This document shows, piece after piece, positions 17,140 through 26,010 of a stretch of 64,000 bases of DNA. Position 1 is the stretch's first letter; each line of letters opens with the position of its first letter. Under the pieces are notes generated by a model. The model saw only the letters and a program-made list of their open reading frames with translations. It was not told the DNA's origin and made no database searches. Origin of the DNA: a virus. The stretch is from the IMG/VR virus record IMGVR_UViG_3300002138_000147, positions 105,128-169,127 of that record; one strand, given 5' to 3'. The translations under genes and the position numbers were made by a program.

Positions 17140-17205
17140 GTATAAATATTTAAGTATGATTTATACAGTGCCAGCTAATGAAAGTTTAAAAAAATACTAA
17201 AATAT

Positions 17206-17793
17206 TTACATCTGGTAATTGTTTCCTGAAATAATATCGACCTTATCTTTGACAAATTCAACATCTAAGAAGTTGTAAGTGAAGGTCATTGTAAAAGTTT
17301 TGGATCCAATCACCGCATCATTGTATGCAAAAGTATTATCACTGAGTCCAGTAAAAATAACTTCTCTGAACTGTATATGATATAATGCTGATCTGTTTTC
17401 GTCAACAACAGTAACTACAATATTATCATCATATACACGTTTTGTATTTAGATAATGATTTGTTAATATGTCAAGTATCATTAAATAATTTAGATTTGAA
17501 TCGACATTTTTAAAAGTTATTGTGACAGATTTGTCAAACATATCATATACATTACCTACAGCCTTGTATTGAATTTCTTTTCTTCTAGTAACTTGTGGAT
17601 TAGCTGCAACATCCATTGTAAATGATGGCATTGTAATTGTGAGTATAGATGAATTAATATAATCAATCACACTTCTATACAATTTTCTTTTAGACCCAAG
17701 AAGTCCTAGATAACGCTTCTCTAATCTTTCTGGAATGAAAGAAGGTGAGAGTGTAAATTCAAATTGATTATTGAGTGTTGTTAAATTACTCAT
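17206..17793 (-). CDS. Tail tube-like protein (gp19/gp54-type, 195 aa)
   Basis: The C-terminal strand pattern (FTMTFTYNFLDVEFV), preceded by long beta-strands and a helix (NYLMILDILTNHYL), is characteristic of T4 tube and tube-initiator proteins. Its place, two genes upstream of the terminase and sheath, suits a tube subunit. The assignment as gp19 rather than gp54 is uncertain. Confidence 0.5.
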   Translation of the reverse strand: MSNLTTLNNQFEFTLSPSFIPERLEKRYLGLLGSKRKLYRSVIDYINSSILTITMPSFTMDVAANPQVTRRKEIQYKAVGNVYDMFDKSVTITFKNVDSNLNYLMILDILTNHYLNTKRVYDDNIVVTVVDENRSALYHIQFREVIFTGLSDNTFAYNDAVIGSKTFTMTFTYNFLDVEFVKDKVDIISGNNYQM

Positions 17794-17794
17794 C

Positions 17795-19645
17795 TTACTT
17801 TAATCTTTTTAATTGATTTGTTGTTAAACTAACATTCTTAAGCTGTGATATCACATCTTGTTTTAATGAAAACTGTGAAACAATATTTGTAACTCTAACA
17901 TCATCTACGCCTTTATTAAATGTAGGGCGTTTTACAAGTGATCTACCATTAATTTGTGAAAGAACTTGTGTAATTGGTTTACGTGGTGCATTAGATAATA
18001 ATTCAAACTTACCATCATATAAAGCCGTTTCAATACCGTTTGTTGTAAGCGTTATATAAAATACATTTGTTTGTGCCTGAAGTGTATTAATCAAAGTCAT
18101 ATCAGCTGACGTGAGTTTAAAGACTACCACACCACCTCCTAAATTAACTTCATTAGAATTGATATACAATGGAACTCTAACTTCCTTAGAGGTTGTCTTA
18201 ATGATAAAATTTACAGTTGTATTAGCAATTGGAATCTCAAATGGTGAAACATCACTACTTGAACCCTGTTTGTATATCGCAAAACGTAACACATTATCAA
18301 ATGGTGTGAGCTTAATTGTTAAATCACCAAATCCAGCAAAAGTAGATCCATTTTTTAATGTTGTGACTTCTTGTGCTACAATATTATTTCTATCTGTAAG
18401 AACAGGATATGGAACAAATTTGATTTCTGTTTTCTTTTGTGGTCTACGTTTTAAATGTGCACTAAGTACGTCATTTGCTGGTAATGTTAGTTGACTTGGT
18501 TTAGAGTTATATAATTTAGGTTTGATTGCATTGGTTACATTAATAGGTGTAACATATTTACCATATTTAGCAACTTCATTCCCCGTAAGTGTAAGTTCTG
18601 CTGTTTTTGTAATAACAGATCCATCTACAGCATTAATAAGTTTCATATCAACTCTGATACTTGCTACAGTATTTGTATGTCTAAGCACTGGTCTGTATGT
18701 TTCAATTCCTCGAAGAAAATCTTGATAAACATACATTTCTTGTGGTGTTTGAGGAATATTTTCTTCATATACTGTAATTGAATACATAATATAACTTCTA
18801 CGACCACTTTCTTCAAGCGTATTCATAAATACTTCAAAATCACCAGCTGAACCATTGTAAAGTCCATTAATTTTAAAGTAATCTCCATCATCTGCGTGTT
18901 CTATCTTAACACCTAATGTATTATATTCAGGAGCTTGAGATAAATTTGTAATCAATTGTGGTGTTGTAATATATGTTGTCTCACCAAGAATAATAGATTT
19001 ACTTGATAAAAACCTAAAATCAAAATATACTGGACTTGTTTGTGATAAACCAACACCTGATGTTAAATTGGTATTAATCGTTCCAGGATCTGGAAAATTA
19101 CCAGTTCTAAGACGTGATTCATCATAAACACTTGGTACATAAAGTGTAATACTTTTTCCCCAAAGTTTTTGATTTAATCTAAATGGTTTTGTTTCATTGA
19201 CAATCTTAGATTGAGAACCAGGAAGAGATGTATCTAAAAAGAAGTTTGCAAGATTATATGACGTTTGATTACTATAATCCATTGTTGACAAACGTAAATA
19301 GAACCCAGTAGCATTTGGAAATACATAATGAATGGGAAACCAAATCTTGATCTTATCAAAACGTGATGGCTGATTGTTTACAAACTGTGATTCCTGTAAA
19401 AATGATTTAGTTGTAGGATCTGCAACACCATATCGATTAATTAAACTATCAATTAAATAAAGTTGATCAGGAATTTTGTTATAATTATCCGGATCCGTTG
19501 CTGATGCACTAAATGCAAAAGAAGTTGTATTATTCTTTACATCACGAATAATTGAATACTCGTCTTCGTAGAATAATTGATCATCTTGAATAAACTCAAT
19601 TAGAGCATCTGGATTTACTTGTATGAAACGTGAATTAACAGCCAT
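17795..19645 (-). CDS. Large virion structural protein (616 aa)
   Basis: MAVNSRFIQVNPDALIEFIQDD... is rich in beta-strands, Asn and Thr, with no membrane segment. It ends one base before the tube-like gene, which implies one transcript from the late motif at 19675. Baseplate, neck or fibre roles are all open; I do not recognise a family. Confidence 0.6.
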   Translation of the reverse strand: MAVNSRFIQVNPDALIEFIQDDQLFYEDEYSIIRDVKNNTTSFAFSASATDPDNYNKIPDQLYLIDSLINRYGVADPTTKSFLQESQFVNNQPSRFDKIKIWFPIHYVFPNATGFYLRLSTMDYSNQTSYNLANFFLDTSLPGSQSKIVNETKPFRLNQKLWGKSITLYVPSVYDESRLRTGNFPDPGTINTNLTSGVGLSQTSPVYFDFRFLSSKSIILGETTYITTPQLITNLSQAPEYNTLGVKIEHADDGDYFKINGLYNGSAGDFEVFMNTLEESGRRSYIMYSITVYEENIPQTPQEMYVYQDFLRGIETYRPVLRHTNTVASIRVDMKLINAVDGSVITKTAELTLTGNEVAKYGKYVTPINVTNAIKPKLYNSKPSQLTLPANDVLSAHLKRRPQKKTEIKFVPYPVLTDRNNIVAQEVTTLKNGSTFAGFGDLTIKLTPFDNVLRFAIYKQGSSSDVSPFEIPIANTTVNFIIKTTSKEVRVPLYINSNEVNLGGGVVVFKLTSADMTLINTLQAQTNVFYITLTTNGIETALYDGKFELLSNAPRKPITQVLSQINGRSLVKRPTFNKGVDDVRVTNIVSQFSLKQDVISQLKNVSLTTNQLKRLK

Positions 19646-19674
19646 TGTGTAATTGTTTGGTTATTGACTTTAAA

Positions 19675-19683
19675 GTATATATT
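19675..19683 (-). promoter_or_regulatory. Late promoter-like motif AATATATAC
   Basis: Minus strand ACAATATATACTTT, 30 nt upstream of the 616-aa structural gene. Confidence 0.45.
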
Positions 19684-19726
19684 GTATCACTAATTTCTAG
19701 GCTGAAATAAAAATGGCTTAAAAGTG

Positions 19727-19737
19727 TGCCACATATG
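19727..19737 (+). promoter_or_regulatory. Recurrent motif TGCCACATATG (copy 2)
   Basis: Followed by ATATATAAATAC, 60 nt upstream of the gene at 19797. Confidence 0.5.
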
Positions 19738-19796
19738 ATATATAAATACTATAGTCAAACATATACATAATTGAATTTAAAAACTGAACACAGACA

Positions 19797-20531
19797 ATGA
19801 ACAAAACAAGAGAAATAATCTACATACTTGCAATAGTCGTTATGGGCTTAATTGGAGCCTATATGTGGAATAACAATAATAATGTGAACGAACGATTTGA
19901 TCGATATGAACAAACAATCACAGCTCTTAATGATTCAATTCATAAAGAGTTTGAAGATGGTAAATTAGTGTGGTCAAAACAGTCACCTGAGATTGATATT
20001 AATGATCTTGTAAATTCCGCTTATTTTAAAACATTATCAAAAGAACAACAAGCGTATTATAATGAATTAACAAAGATCAAAGGTCTAATTGTATCATCAC
20101 AAGCAGAACTTCAACGTCAAGGATTTATTCTTGAAACACTTGAAACAAACCCAGGAAGGATGATTGGTGACTCTATATTATTTGCAAAGGGTACTGAACT
20201 TACTTTTGCTGAAGCTGACACCAGTAAGAATCTACAATGGAAATCATCAATAAAATTAGATGAATCTATAGTTTTTACTTTTGATTATGATTACAGGTTT
20301 AATATTCAAACAACATATGAAAGACAAAAAGATAAATCAATACTTGTAAAATATAAAATTGATGATCCAGATTTAAAAATTAATTCTATGCAAAATTATA
20401 TCATACCAACAGATCAACCCAAGTCAAAATTTGGAAAATGGTTTCAAAAAAACAAAAAACCTATATTCATGACTGCAGGTGGACTTATTTTTGTTGGTGG
20501 TGGTATTACCGGTTACAGTCTAGCAAAATAA
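19797..20531 (+). CDS. Two-segment membrane protein (244 aa)
   Basis: One transmembrane segment lies near the N-terminus (residues 7-23, IIYILAIVVMGLIGAYM) and a Gly-rich one at the C-terminus (224-242). Between them is a ~190-residue polar domain with a helical start (NERFDRYEQTITALND) and a beta-rich second half. It is predicted to span or anchor in the envelope; lysis, spanin or injection roles are possible. Not recognised. Confidence 0.6.
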   Translation: MNKTREIIYILAIVVMGLIGAYMWNNNNNVNERFDRYEQTITALNDSIHKEFEDGKLVWSKQSPEIDINDLVNSAYFKTLSKEQQAYYNELTKIKGLIVSSQAELQRQGFILETLETNPGRMIGDSILFAKGTELTFAEADTSKNLQWKSSIKLDESIVFTFDYDYRFNIQTTYERQKDKSILVKYKIDDPDLKINSMQNYIIPTDQPKSKFGKWFQKNKKPIFMTAGGLIFVGGGITGYSLAK

Positions 20532-20544
20532 AGTATTGACCGTT

Positions 20545-20553
20545 GATATATAA
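20545..20553 (+). promoter_or_regulatory. Late promoter-like motif GATATATAA
   Basis: CGTTGATATATAAAAAC, 20 nt before ATG 20573. Nearly identical to the motif before the capsid gene at 39181. Confidence 0.65.
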
Positions 20554-20572
20554 AAACAAAAATATAACAATC

Positions 20573-21052
20573 ATGTTAAAAACAAAAGAACAAATCCTTG
20601 TAGAACGACTTGGTTCAATTAACGAATCAACATTTAAGATGGGTGATATGTGGAATGTCCGTGCTACATTTGAAGTTCCTAGATCACTTATTAATGCTTT
20701 CGTAAGCAAAGCTAAAAAAGAAAATGGTGTAGATCCACGTGAAATGTTTAGTGACATGGAAATGGCTGAGCTTTTTATATCTTTTATTAAATCAACATAT
20801 TTGAATATTGAATCTATTCCTGTTGCTAAAATTATAGGTGAAATGAGTGCAGCTCCAAGTGAGGCAACAGACACAATTGAACCAGCACAACCATTAGTAC
20901 AAGAAGAACCAGATAATACCGGTACTGTTACAGGTGAAATAAATGAACCAGCTGCGCAACCTCTCGTACCTGTTCAAACTGAAGAGCCATTAGCACAACC
21001 AGGAGTTCAAGTTCAAGCTCAACCAGGAGTTCAGACACAACCTGTACAATAA
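20573..21052 (+). CDS. Structural protein with Pro/Gln-rich tail (159 aa)
   Basis: Start placed at ATG 20573 (MLKTKEQILVERLGSINE) after the late motif. About 95 residues form a folded domain; the rest is a low-complexity tail with AQPLV and AQPGVQ repeats. Similar AQP tails occur in the next gene and in the portal. Probably a late virion or prohead-core protein; family unknown. Confidence 0.55.
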   Translation: MLKTKEQILVERLGSINESTFKMGDMWNVRATFEVPRSLINAFVSKAKKENGVDPREMFSDMEMAELFISFIKSTYLNIESIPVAKIIGEMSAAPSEATDTIEPAQPLVQEEPDNTGTVTGEINEPAAQPLVPVQTEEPLAQPGVQVQAQPGVQTQPVQ

Positions 21053-21069
21053 TCCAGTTTATAATAATA

Positions 21070-21077
21070 CTATATAA
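21070..21077 (+). promoter_or_regulatory. Late promoter-like motif CTATATAA
   Basis: ACTATATAAAAAG, 18 nt before ATG 21096. Confidence 0.5.
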
Positions 21078-21095
21078 AAAGAAAAACAAAAAAAT

Positions 21096-21794
21096 ATGTA
21101 CACTACAGTTAATCAGTTTATCGCTGAACGCAAAAATGCGCGTCTCAACGAAAACATCCTTGATGGTGTCGACGGTGATGCAACAGCGCAACCGATTGAT
21201 ACTGATGTACAACCTGGAGCACAAGAAGAAGAAGTATCTGACGAACTTACTTTTGATGCGTTTAAGGATGCTTACATGGCAAAATACAATGACTATACAG
21301 CTGAACTTGAAGAAGGTCAGGATGCAGAGCCAGTACTCAGCGACGCGCAATTAGAAATGATCTTTGATGTAATGAACTCACTTGAAGAAACTTCTGAAAC
21401 TGACGTTCAAGATGGTGACGGTATGGGTATGGGTATGGATGCTCAACCAGGTGCACAAGAAATGGATGCTACAGCTCTTGAAGAAGGATTAGGTTCATTC
21501 TTTAAAGGTGGTACAAAAGAAGAAATTGCTGAAAAGAAAACAGCATTTGATGCACGTATTAAAGAAATTGAAAGTAAATTCTCTGGAAAGACTCTTCTTT
21601 TCAAACAACACGGAGATAATAAAACAGTTCCTTACTCTGCAGATATTGCAAACAAAGTTGCAGCTAAGAACAATTACCTTGGAACACTATCTACATTCAA
21701 TCAAGCTGATAAAGTTATTGTAATGTACAAAGAAGGTGCTAAAGGTCTTAACAAACTTGCTGCTGGTACAACAAGCCAAACAGCTGGAGCGTAA
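21096..21794 (+). CDS. Acidic late structural protein (232 aa)
   Basis: Starts MYTTVNQFIAERKNARLNE, an amphipathic leader like those of other T4-type head proteins. A very acidic region with QPGAQE motifs and a GMGMGMD run follows. The C-terminal ~90 residues (GLGSFFKGGTKEEIAEKK onward) form a basic alpha/beta domain. It may be a core or decoration protein. Has its own late motif and a terminator. Confidence 0.55.
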   Translation: MYTTVNQFIAERKNARLNENILDGVDGDATAQPIDTDVQPGAQEEEVSDELTFDAFKDAYMAKYNDYTAELEEGQDAEPVLSDAQLEMIFDVMNSLEETSETDVQDGDGMGMGMDAQPGAQEMDATALEEGLGSFFKGGTKEEIAEKKTAFDARIKEIESKFSGKTLLFKQHGDNKTVPYSADIANKVAAKNNYLGTLSTFNQADKVIVMYKEGAKGLNKLAAGTTSQTAGA

Positions 21795-21817
21795 GTTCTA
21801 CAAAATTAAATAAAAGC

Positions 21818-21843
21818 AAAGCCGATCAAATTTGATCGGCTTT
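21818..21843. terminator. Bidirectional terminator between convergent genes
   Basis: 26-bp perfect palindrome centred on CGATCAAATTTGATCG, with A- and T-runs at its ends. Confidence 0.85.
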
Positions 21844-21845
21844 TT

Positions 21846-22271
21846 TTATGCGCTTAAAATTTCTTTATCTAATTCAGTTAAAAACTCTACACCCAAATCA
21901 CTGATTTTATCCAAGATTAAATCAGCTGTTAAATTATTACGTAAGAATTTTTCAAGTGATACCAATGCGTTTTCATCTTTGAAAATATCACTCATGAATT
22001 TGTTTTTTTGAATTTCTCCAGTTAAGATGAAATCAGTGATATCGATTTCTTCAATAAGAATTTCTGCATCAACAAATACAGTACGAAGACGATTAATTTT
22101 GTACTCAGGTAAGAATGCTATTGCAATCTCATTGTCTTTGTAAGTATCAAATACTAATTCATCAATTTCGTCTTCAGTTAAAAACTCTAACATAGCTTTC
22201 CCAATAGCGAAGATTTTATCTTCTTGTGTATTGTTATCGAGATTTTGAATTTTAAAATAAGTAACTGACAT
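21846..22271 (-). CDS. Acidic protein of unknown function (141 aa)
   Basis: Started at ATG 22271 (MSVTYFKIQNLDNN) because the longer frame translates the promoter leader. Strongly acidic and helical (FLTEDEIDELVFDTYKDNE). Acidic, well-expressed small proteins of this kind are often DNA mimics or inhibitors, but nothing proves that here. Conserved-leader promoter upstream. Confidence 0.6.
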   Translation of the reverse strand: MSVTYFKIQNLDNNTQEDKIFAIGKAMLEFLTEDEIDELVFDTYKDNEIAIAFLPEYKINRLRTVFVDAEILIEEIDITDFILTGEIQKNKFMSDIFKDENALVSLEKFLRNNLTADLILDKISDLGVEFLTELDKEILSA

Positions 22272-22280
22272 ATTGTATTT

Positions 22281-22303
22281 ATTAATTGAACAATACGAAG
22301 ATA
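22281..22303 (-). promoter_or_regulatory. TAnnTTyG promoter with conserved leader
   Basis: TATCTTCG followed by TATTGTTCAATTAAT. The upstream ~30 bp are almost identical to those of the promoter at 7068-7089. Confidence 0.65.
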
Positions 22304-22364
22304 GCAAAGTATTTGATATAAAAAAACTTTTACCGCGTTTTTTTCAAAAAAAACATCAATTAAT

Positions 22365-22826
22365 TTATCCAAGCGATCGTAAATAACCAGCAAAGGTTAC
22401 AACATTGCACTCATTTTTTCGTGCATGGAATAGATCTTTGTCAGTAAATCCAACTGTTATATGAAGATCTTTGTCAGCAAATCCAGCATCACAACGTATT
22501 TTCTGAATGGTATCAGAATTAACAACGACAAACATTGTTGTCTGTTCGTTCTTCTCAATTGATCCAACACCTTTGAAAACTACATCATCAATAGTGGTAC
22601 CAGCATAATGTAAACAATCAATATTCTTTTGACATTCCATTACGTTGAACACAGTGATGTGGTATGTTCCATGATTACGTGCAAGCAACTTCTCATTGTA
22701 CTTGTCAAAATCAGAGATCTTATCAGTAAGTCCTGTGATAATTTCTTTTATGAAATCACCATCAATAACGATCGCGATGTAATCATTACCTAAAATATCT
22801 TGTATCTTTTGAAGTTGCATTTGCAT
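22365..22826 (-). CDS. 2H phosphoesterase resembling anti-CBASS Acb1 (153 aa)
   Basis: Two HxT motifs, H56-I-T58 (TYHITVF) and H122-I-T124 (LHITVGF), lie 66 residues apart. The second is followed by TDKDLFHARKN, as in Acb1-type proteins. The length equals T4 Acb1 (about 150 aa). Acb1 cleaves cyclic oligonucleotide signals and blocks CBASS; other 2H enzymes act on RNA 2',3'-cyclic phosphates. The fold is well supported, the Acb1 role is inferred. It is 27 nt downstream of a nucleotidyltransferase gene in the same operon. Confidence 0.75.
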   Translation of the reverse strand: MQMQLQKIQDILGNDYIAIVIDGDFIKEIITGLTDKISDFDKYNEKLLARNHGTYHITVFNVMECQKNIDCLHYAGTTIDDVVFKGVGSIEKNEQTTMFVVVNSDTIQKIRCDAGFADKDLHITVGFTDKDLFHARKNECNVVTFAGYLRSLG

Positions 22827-22853
22827 GTCTCGAATATAGTAAAAATAATTGAC

Positions 22854-23855
22854 TTAAAGCGTAAGTCGTGTAATATTTGCGAAATGTTCCAGAATTTTTT
22901 CTGTATCATTTGTTTCAAGAATCCAATCCTCCATTGCTTCAAGGTTTGCGAATGAATCAGAAAATGCGTGCATTGCTGTTCCAAGAAATTTACCTGATAA
23001 TGTCGGGTAGGCTTCCATAATCAATCTACCATTGTACAAAGCATGAACTGCACGTTTACGTTCTTCTTTTTTCTCAAGGCCTCTATATTTTCTAAAAAAC
23101 CCTGGAAAAGATGCATCAATAAGTGCAAGGTACGCTTTCTTATCATGATAGAAATAATGGTATTGTTCTCTACCGATTTCTTTCATTGGTGCAACGTGTT
23201 CAACGAATGCCGCATAAGTTGCACGTTTCTGATCACGTTCACGGTTGATACGATTCAATGTTTCAAAATCAAACATCCAAGGATTGAAATATTTTGAAGA
23301 TGTAACAAAGTCAAAGATCTCTTGCAGATTGTCGAATCCTTCATCGTATCTCGCAACATCAAATCCAAGAAATGCAAGGGCTTTACGGTAATCAGTAGTG
23401 ATAACAAATTCACCGAGTTTCTTACCATCGATTGTGTATTTGTACACCAATCCCTTGTAACCCCATTTCAAACCGAAACGATGTGCAACCTTTCCAATTA
23501 AATTTCCACAATCGTTCCAAGCAAAATATGATAAAGATGTTTCATATGCTTTTTCTGGTGTTATGATAATGTCTACTTGTAATTCTTTATATTCAATTGA
23601 ATAAACATGACCATTCTTAAAAATTTCTTTCGATTGAAATTCATCAACAAAGAATTTCTCAAAGTCTATATTTTTATCCGTAGCCATACATACAAAATCT
23701 GCATCACCAAAACTAGGTTTAGATCGAAAATATTTTGGCATATCTACTTTTGGAAATACCTTCAATAATTTCTCTTTAATCACTGGTGCGATTTTGTCGA
23801 ACTCATCTTTTTGATATCGTCTAGTAAATGTATTTTTTAGTGCTTGACCGCCCAT
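22854..23855 (-). CDS. Pol-beta-superfamily nucleotidyltransferase (333 aa)
   Basis: The catalytic pattern is G50-D51-A-D53 (SFGDADFVC) with a third carboxylate at D95 (LQVDIII), the signature of Pol-beta-type nucleotidyltransferases. The first residues MGGQALKNTFTRRY are typical of a phage branch of this fold. The C-terminal ~200 residues are helical. It could add nucleotides to RNA ends or modify a protein. It is adjacent to a 2H phosphoesterase gene and preceded by 23870-24391. Confidence 0.7.
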   Translation of the reverse strand: MGGQALKNTFTRRYQKDEFDKIAPVIKEKLLKVFPKVDMPKYFRSKPSFGDADFVCMATDKNIDFEKFFVDEFQSKEIFKNGHVYSIEYKELQVDIIITPEKAYETSLSYFAWNDCGNLIGKVAHRFGLKWGYKGLVYKYTIDGKKLGEFVITTDYRKALAFLGFDVARYDEGFDNLQEIFDFVTSSKYFNPWMFDFETLNRINRERDQKRATYAAFVEHVAPMKEIGREQYHYFYHDKKAYLALIDASFPGFFRKYRGLEKKEERKRAVHALYNGRLIMEAYPTLSGKFLGTAMHAFSDSFANLEAMEDWILETNDTEKILEHFANITRLTL

Positions 23856-23869
23856 TTTTATAATTGTTT

Positions 23870-24391
23870 TTAAAAATTTTTAAAATTAATATTGAACCCA
23901 AAATCTTTACAAAATTCAATAGCCGCTCGATAAAAACAATAATTTGGAACTGGAAAAAATGTAAAATTAGAAATTTTGAAAGTTACCAATGTTTTTTTTT
24001 CAATAAACATTATTCTTTCAAGTTTTTCTCTTTTTTGTAAACTGTTATTATATGGATGATGGAAAACACGATACACCCAAGTTGTTTCACCTTTTTGATC
24101 AATGGTTACAAAATCATTTACACCTTCTTCTAATTTTTTATTGAAAGCAGATTGAACGGCACCGGAATGTGATATACCATTGAATTCAAATCCAGAATAT
24201 TCAGTATATTGACCACCAGCTTTCAATAAGTGTTCTGTAAGTAACATTACAGGATTGATGAATTTTTTTGCAGTTGAAAGTTTATATTTATTAAAGAAAT
24301 CTACACGCTGCTCATATGTGTACACAGATTGATAATCAATCTCAGCACATAAATCCTTAAATGATTGAAATTCATTTTGTGAACCTTCCAT
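23870..24391 (-). CDS. Unknown protein, first gene of the nucleotidyltransferase operon (173 aa)
   Basis: MEGSQNEFQSFKDLCAEI..., mixed fold, Phe- and Asn-rich C-terminus (FTFFPVPNYCFYRAAIEFC). It begins the leftward unit that continues into the nucleotidyltransferase and 2H genes, 14 nt apart. A TATATTTG box is 23-30 nt upstream. No motif recognised. Confidence 0.6.
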   Translation of the reverse strand: MEGSQNEFQSFKDLCAEIDYQSVYTYEQRVDFFNKYKLSTAKKFINPVMLLTEHLLKAGGQYTEYSGFEFNGISHSGAVQSAFNKKLEEGVNDFVTIDQKGETTWVYRVFHHPYNNSLQKREKLERIMFIEKKTLVTFKISNFTFFPVPNYCFYRAAIEFCKDFGFNINFKNF

Positions 24392-24413
24392 GTTTTGTTT
24401 CTTATTTAGATTA

Positions 24414-24421
24414 CAAATATA
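24414..24421 (-). promoter_or_regulatory. TAnnTTTG promoter -7 element
   Basis: TATATTTGTAATCTAAATAAG on the minus strand; the -7 box is its first eight bases. The same leader start is seen at 24721. Confidence 0.65.
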
Positions 24422-24429
24422 GGTAAAAT

Positions 24430-24708
24430 TTATTTACCTTGTACTTCTTTTAGTACTTTATATTTTGTTTTTAGCATCACCGCGACTTCTTTTACTCGTG
24501 CGCCAGTTGTTTTATGAAATGATTCTTTACTGATAGTAATCAGCTCATCCCATAATCCTTCTAGCTCGGTAAGATCGTTTGTCGCATTTGCTCGTGTCTC
24601 AATATCTCTGATTGTAGTAAAGATTTTTTCAGCAATTTTCATTATTCGATACATGCTGTAACCACCACCAATCATGATAAGACATACTAAAATAGTTCCC
24701 ATACACAT
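24430..24708 (-). CDS. Small membrane-anchored protein (92 aa)
   Basis: A hydrophobic N-terminus (GTILVCLIMIGGGYSMY, residues 4-20) is followed by a charged helical cytoplasmic part. It could start at either of two nearby ATGs (24708 or 24702). TATATTTG box 13 nt upstream. Function unknown. Confidence 0.55.
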   Translation of the reverse strand: MCMGTILVCLIMIGGGYSMYRIMKIAEKIFTTIRDIETRANATNDLTELEGLWDELITISKESFHKTTGARVKEVAVMLKTKYKVLKEVQGK

Positions 24709-24720
24709 TTGTTTAGATTA

Positions 24721-24728
24721 CAAATATA
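24721..24728 (-). promoter_or_regulatory. TAnnTTTG promoter -7 element
   Basis: TATATTTGTAATCTAAACAA on the minus strand, nearly identical to 24414. Confidence 0.6.
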
Positions 24729-24740
24729 GTAAAAATTCTG

Positions 24741-24749
24741 GATATATAA
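24741..24749 (+). promoter_or_regulatory. Late promoter-like motif GATATATAA
   Basis: Only 3 nt before the lysozyme ATG at 24753, so the transcript should be leaderless or nearly so. Confidence 0.55.
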
Positions 24750-24752
24750 TGT

Positions 24753-25673
24753 ATGATTACAGATTTTCTTGAATTTAAAAAATATCAACTCATCCGTGAA
24801 TTCAATTCATCGTTTGAAACTGGCTATCTTGATACATTACCATATGGTATGCGTGAAGACGTATTGATGATTAAGAATGATATTCAGGAAGAAAGTAAAA
24901 AGAATGTAAGTTTTAAGAAAGTCTTTGCTGAAGTACTTGATAAGATTGTAACGCTTCCATACACAATGAAACGTGATATAGTGAAGTATGCTTTGGTAGC
25001 TTTTGCTGGATCAATTGCACTTTCTGATATTAGTTACGCTTTTGGTTCTACAAAAGAAGCAACAAGTAATGATTATACAAAATTAAAAAAAGATACAATT
25101 TCACTATTTAGTGATCTTAAGATCGGTTCAATGGAAGATATAGATATGACACAGTTTAAAACTCCAACAACATATTCTGATACACTTATAGATTTTCTAA
25201 AACATGAAGAAGGTCGTAGTGGTAAACCTGTACTTACAGCATACGATATTAAAGATGGTATGATTACTATTGGATATGGTCATGCTGAACGTAAATCAAT
25301 TACAAAAATGCGAGCAAATGTTACAACTATTACAGAAGATCAAGCATTAGATTTACTTTTAGAAGATATTAAAGATGCACAAAAAGGTGTAGACCGTATT
25401 ATGCGTGATATGAAAGATGAAAAGTGTAAAGTGTTTGTATCACAAAACATGTATGATGCTATGATCTCGCTTACGTACAATATGGGTATCGGTAACATGC
25501 GTAAATCTGATTTCTTAAAGAAACTCAAGGCAGGCGATATTGAAGGTGCTACAAAGCAAATTCTTGTACAAAACGTTACTTATCCAGGACATGTTAAGAG
25601 ACGTAAGAAAGAAGCATTCTTATTTGGTCAAAAAGTTGCTGTCAAACTTGATCAGCTACTTGCAATTAAGTAA
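24753..25673 (+). CDS. T4-type lysozyme (GH24) with N-terminal extension (306 aa)
   Basis: Residues ~140-300 are a GH24 muramidase: catalytic Glu in FLKHEEGRSG, then MITIGYGHA, and the helical lobe (MYDAMISLTYNMGIGNMRKSDFL). The first ~130 residues are extra. They contain a hydrophobic stretch (ALVAFAGSIALSDISYAFG, ~86-104) that could be a signal anchor or a membrane-association element. It cleaves peptidoglycan, either at lysis or, given the extension and late motif, from the virion. Confidence 0.88.
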   Translation: MITDFLEFKKYQLIREFNSSFETGYLDTLPYGMREDVLMIKNDIQEESKKNVSFKKVFAEVLDKIVTLPYTMKRDIVKYALVAFAGSIALSDISYAFGSTKEATSNDYTKLKKDTISLFSDLKIGSMEDIDMTQFKTPTTYSDTLIDFLKHEEGRSGKPVLTAYDIKDGMITIGYGHAERKSITKMRANVTTITEDQALDLLLEDIKDAQKGVDRIMRDMKDEKCKVFVSQNMYDAMISLTYNMGIGNMRKSDFLKKLKAGDIEGATKQILVQNVTYPGHVKRRKKEAFLFGQKVAVKLDQLLAIK

Positions 25674-26010
25674 TTATTCCGGTAGTTCCTGAAACTGCAA
25701 CTGTTGCAGTTTTGATATAAGCAGTTATTTCGTTAGCTAGAATTTTTGATACATCTTCAGCCAGAATTTTTGTGTGTTGTTTTGCAAGAGCTGTAGCCCA
25801 TTCACGGGCAATGACTTCCCACAGTTTTTTCTTGTATGCCTCGGCATCAAAATTACCTTTTGGTATATTTTTTGACATTACTTTATCTAATTGTTCTTGG
25901 ATATGATAAATTCCGTCAGCTTTATCTTTGAGTGCTTCAAATAATTTATTTTCTAACTTTTCAAACTCTGATTTGAGTTTTAATTCTAAATTAAAAGGAA
26001 TTAATGGCAT
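25666..26010 (-). CDS. Unknown protein with hydrophobic C-terminus (114 aa)
   Basis: Convergent with lysozyme, overlapping it by 8 nt. Helical, ending in a hydrophobic Thr/Val/Ala-rich stretch (EITAYIKTATVAVSG). It shares its ATG base with the stop of the upstream gene, so it belongs to the leftward replication operon. Confidence 0.55.
   Translation of the reverse strand: MPLIPFNLELKLKSEFEKLENKLFEALKDKADGIYHIQEQLDKVMSKNIPKGNFDAEAYKKKLWEVIAREWATALAKQHTKILAEDVSKILANEITAYIKTATVAVSGTTGIIT

Noticed and set aside
18111-18494. Plus-strand frame inside the 616-aa structural gene
   Set aside because: Opposite-strand shadow; composition follows the complement of the real gene.
22187-22393. Gene on the minus strand starting MLVIYDRLDK
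   Set aside because: It translates the duplicated promoter and leader (the same peptide appears at 7057-7122), not a gene.
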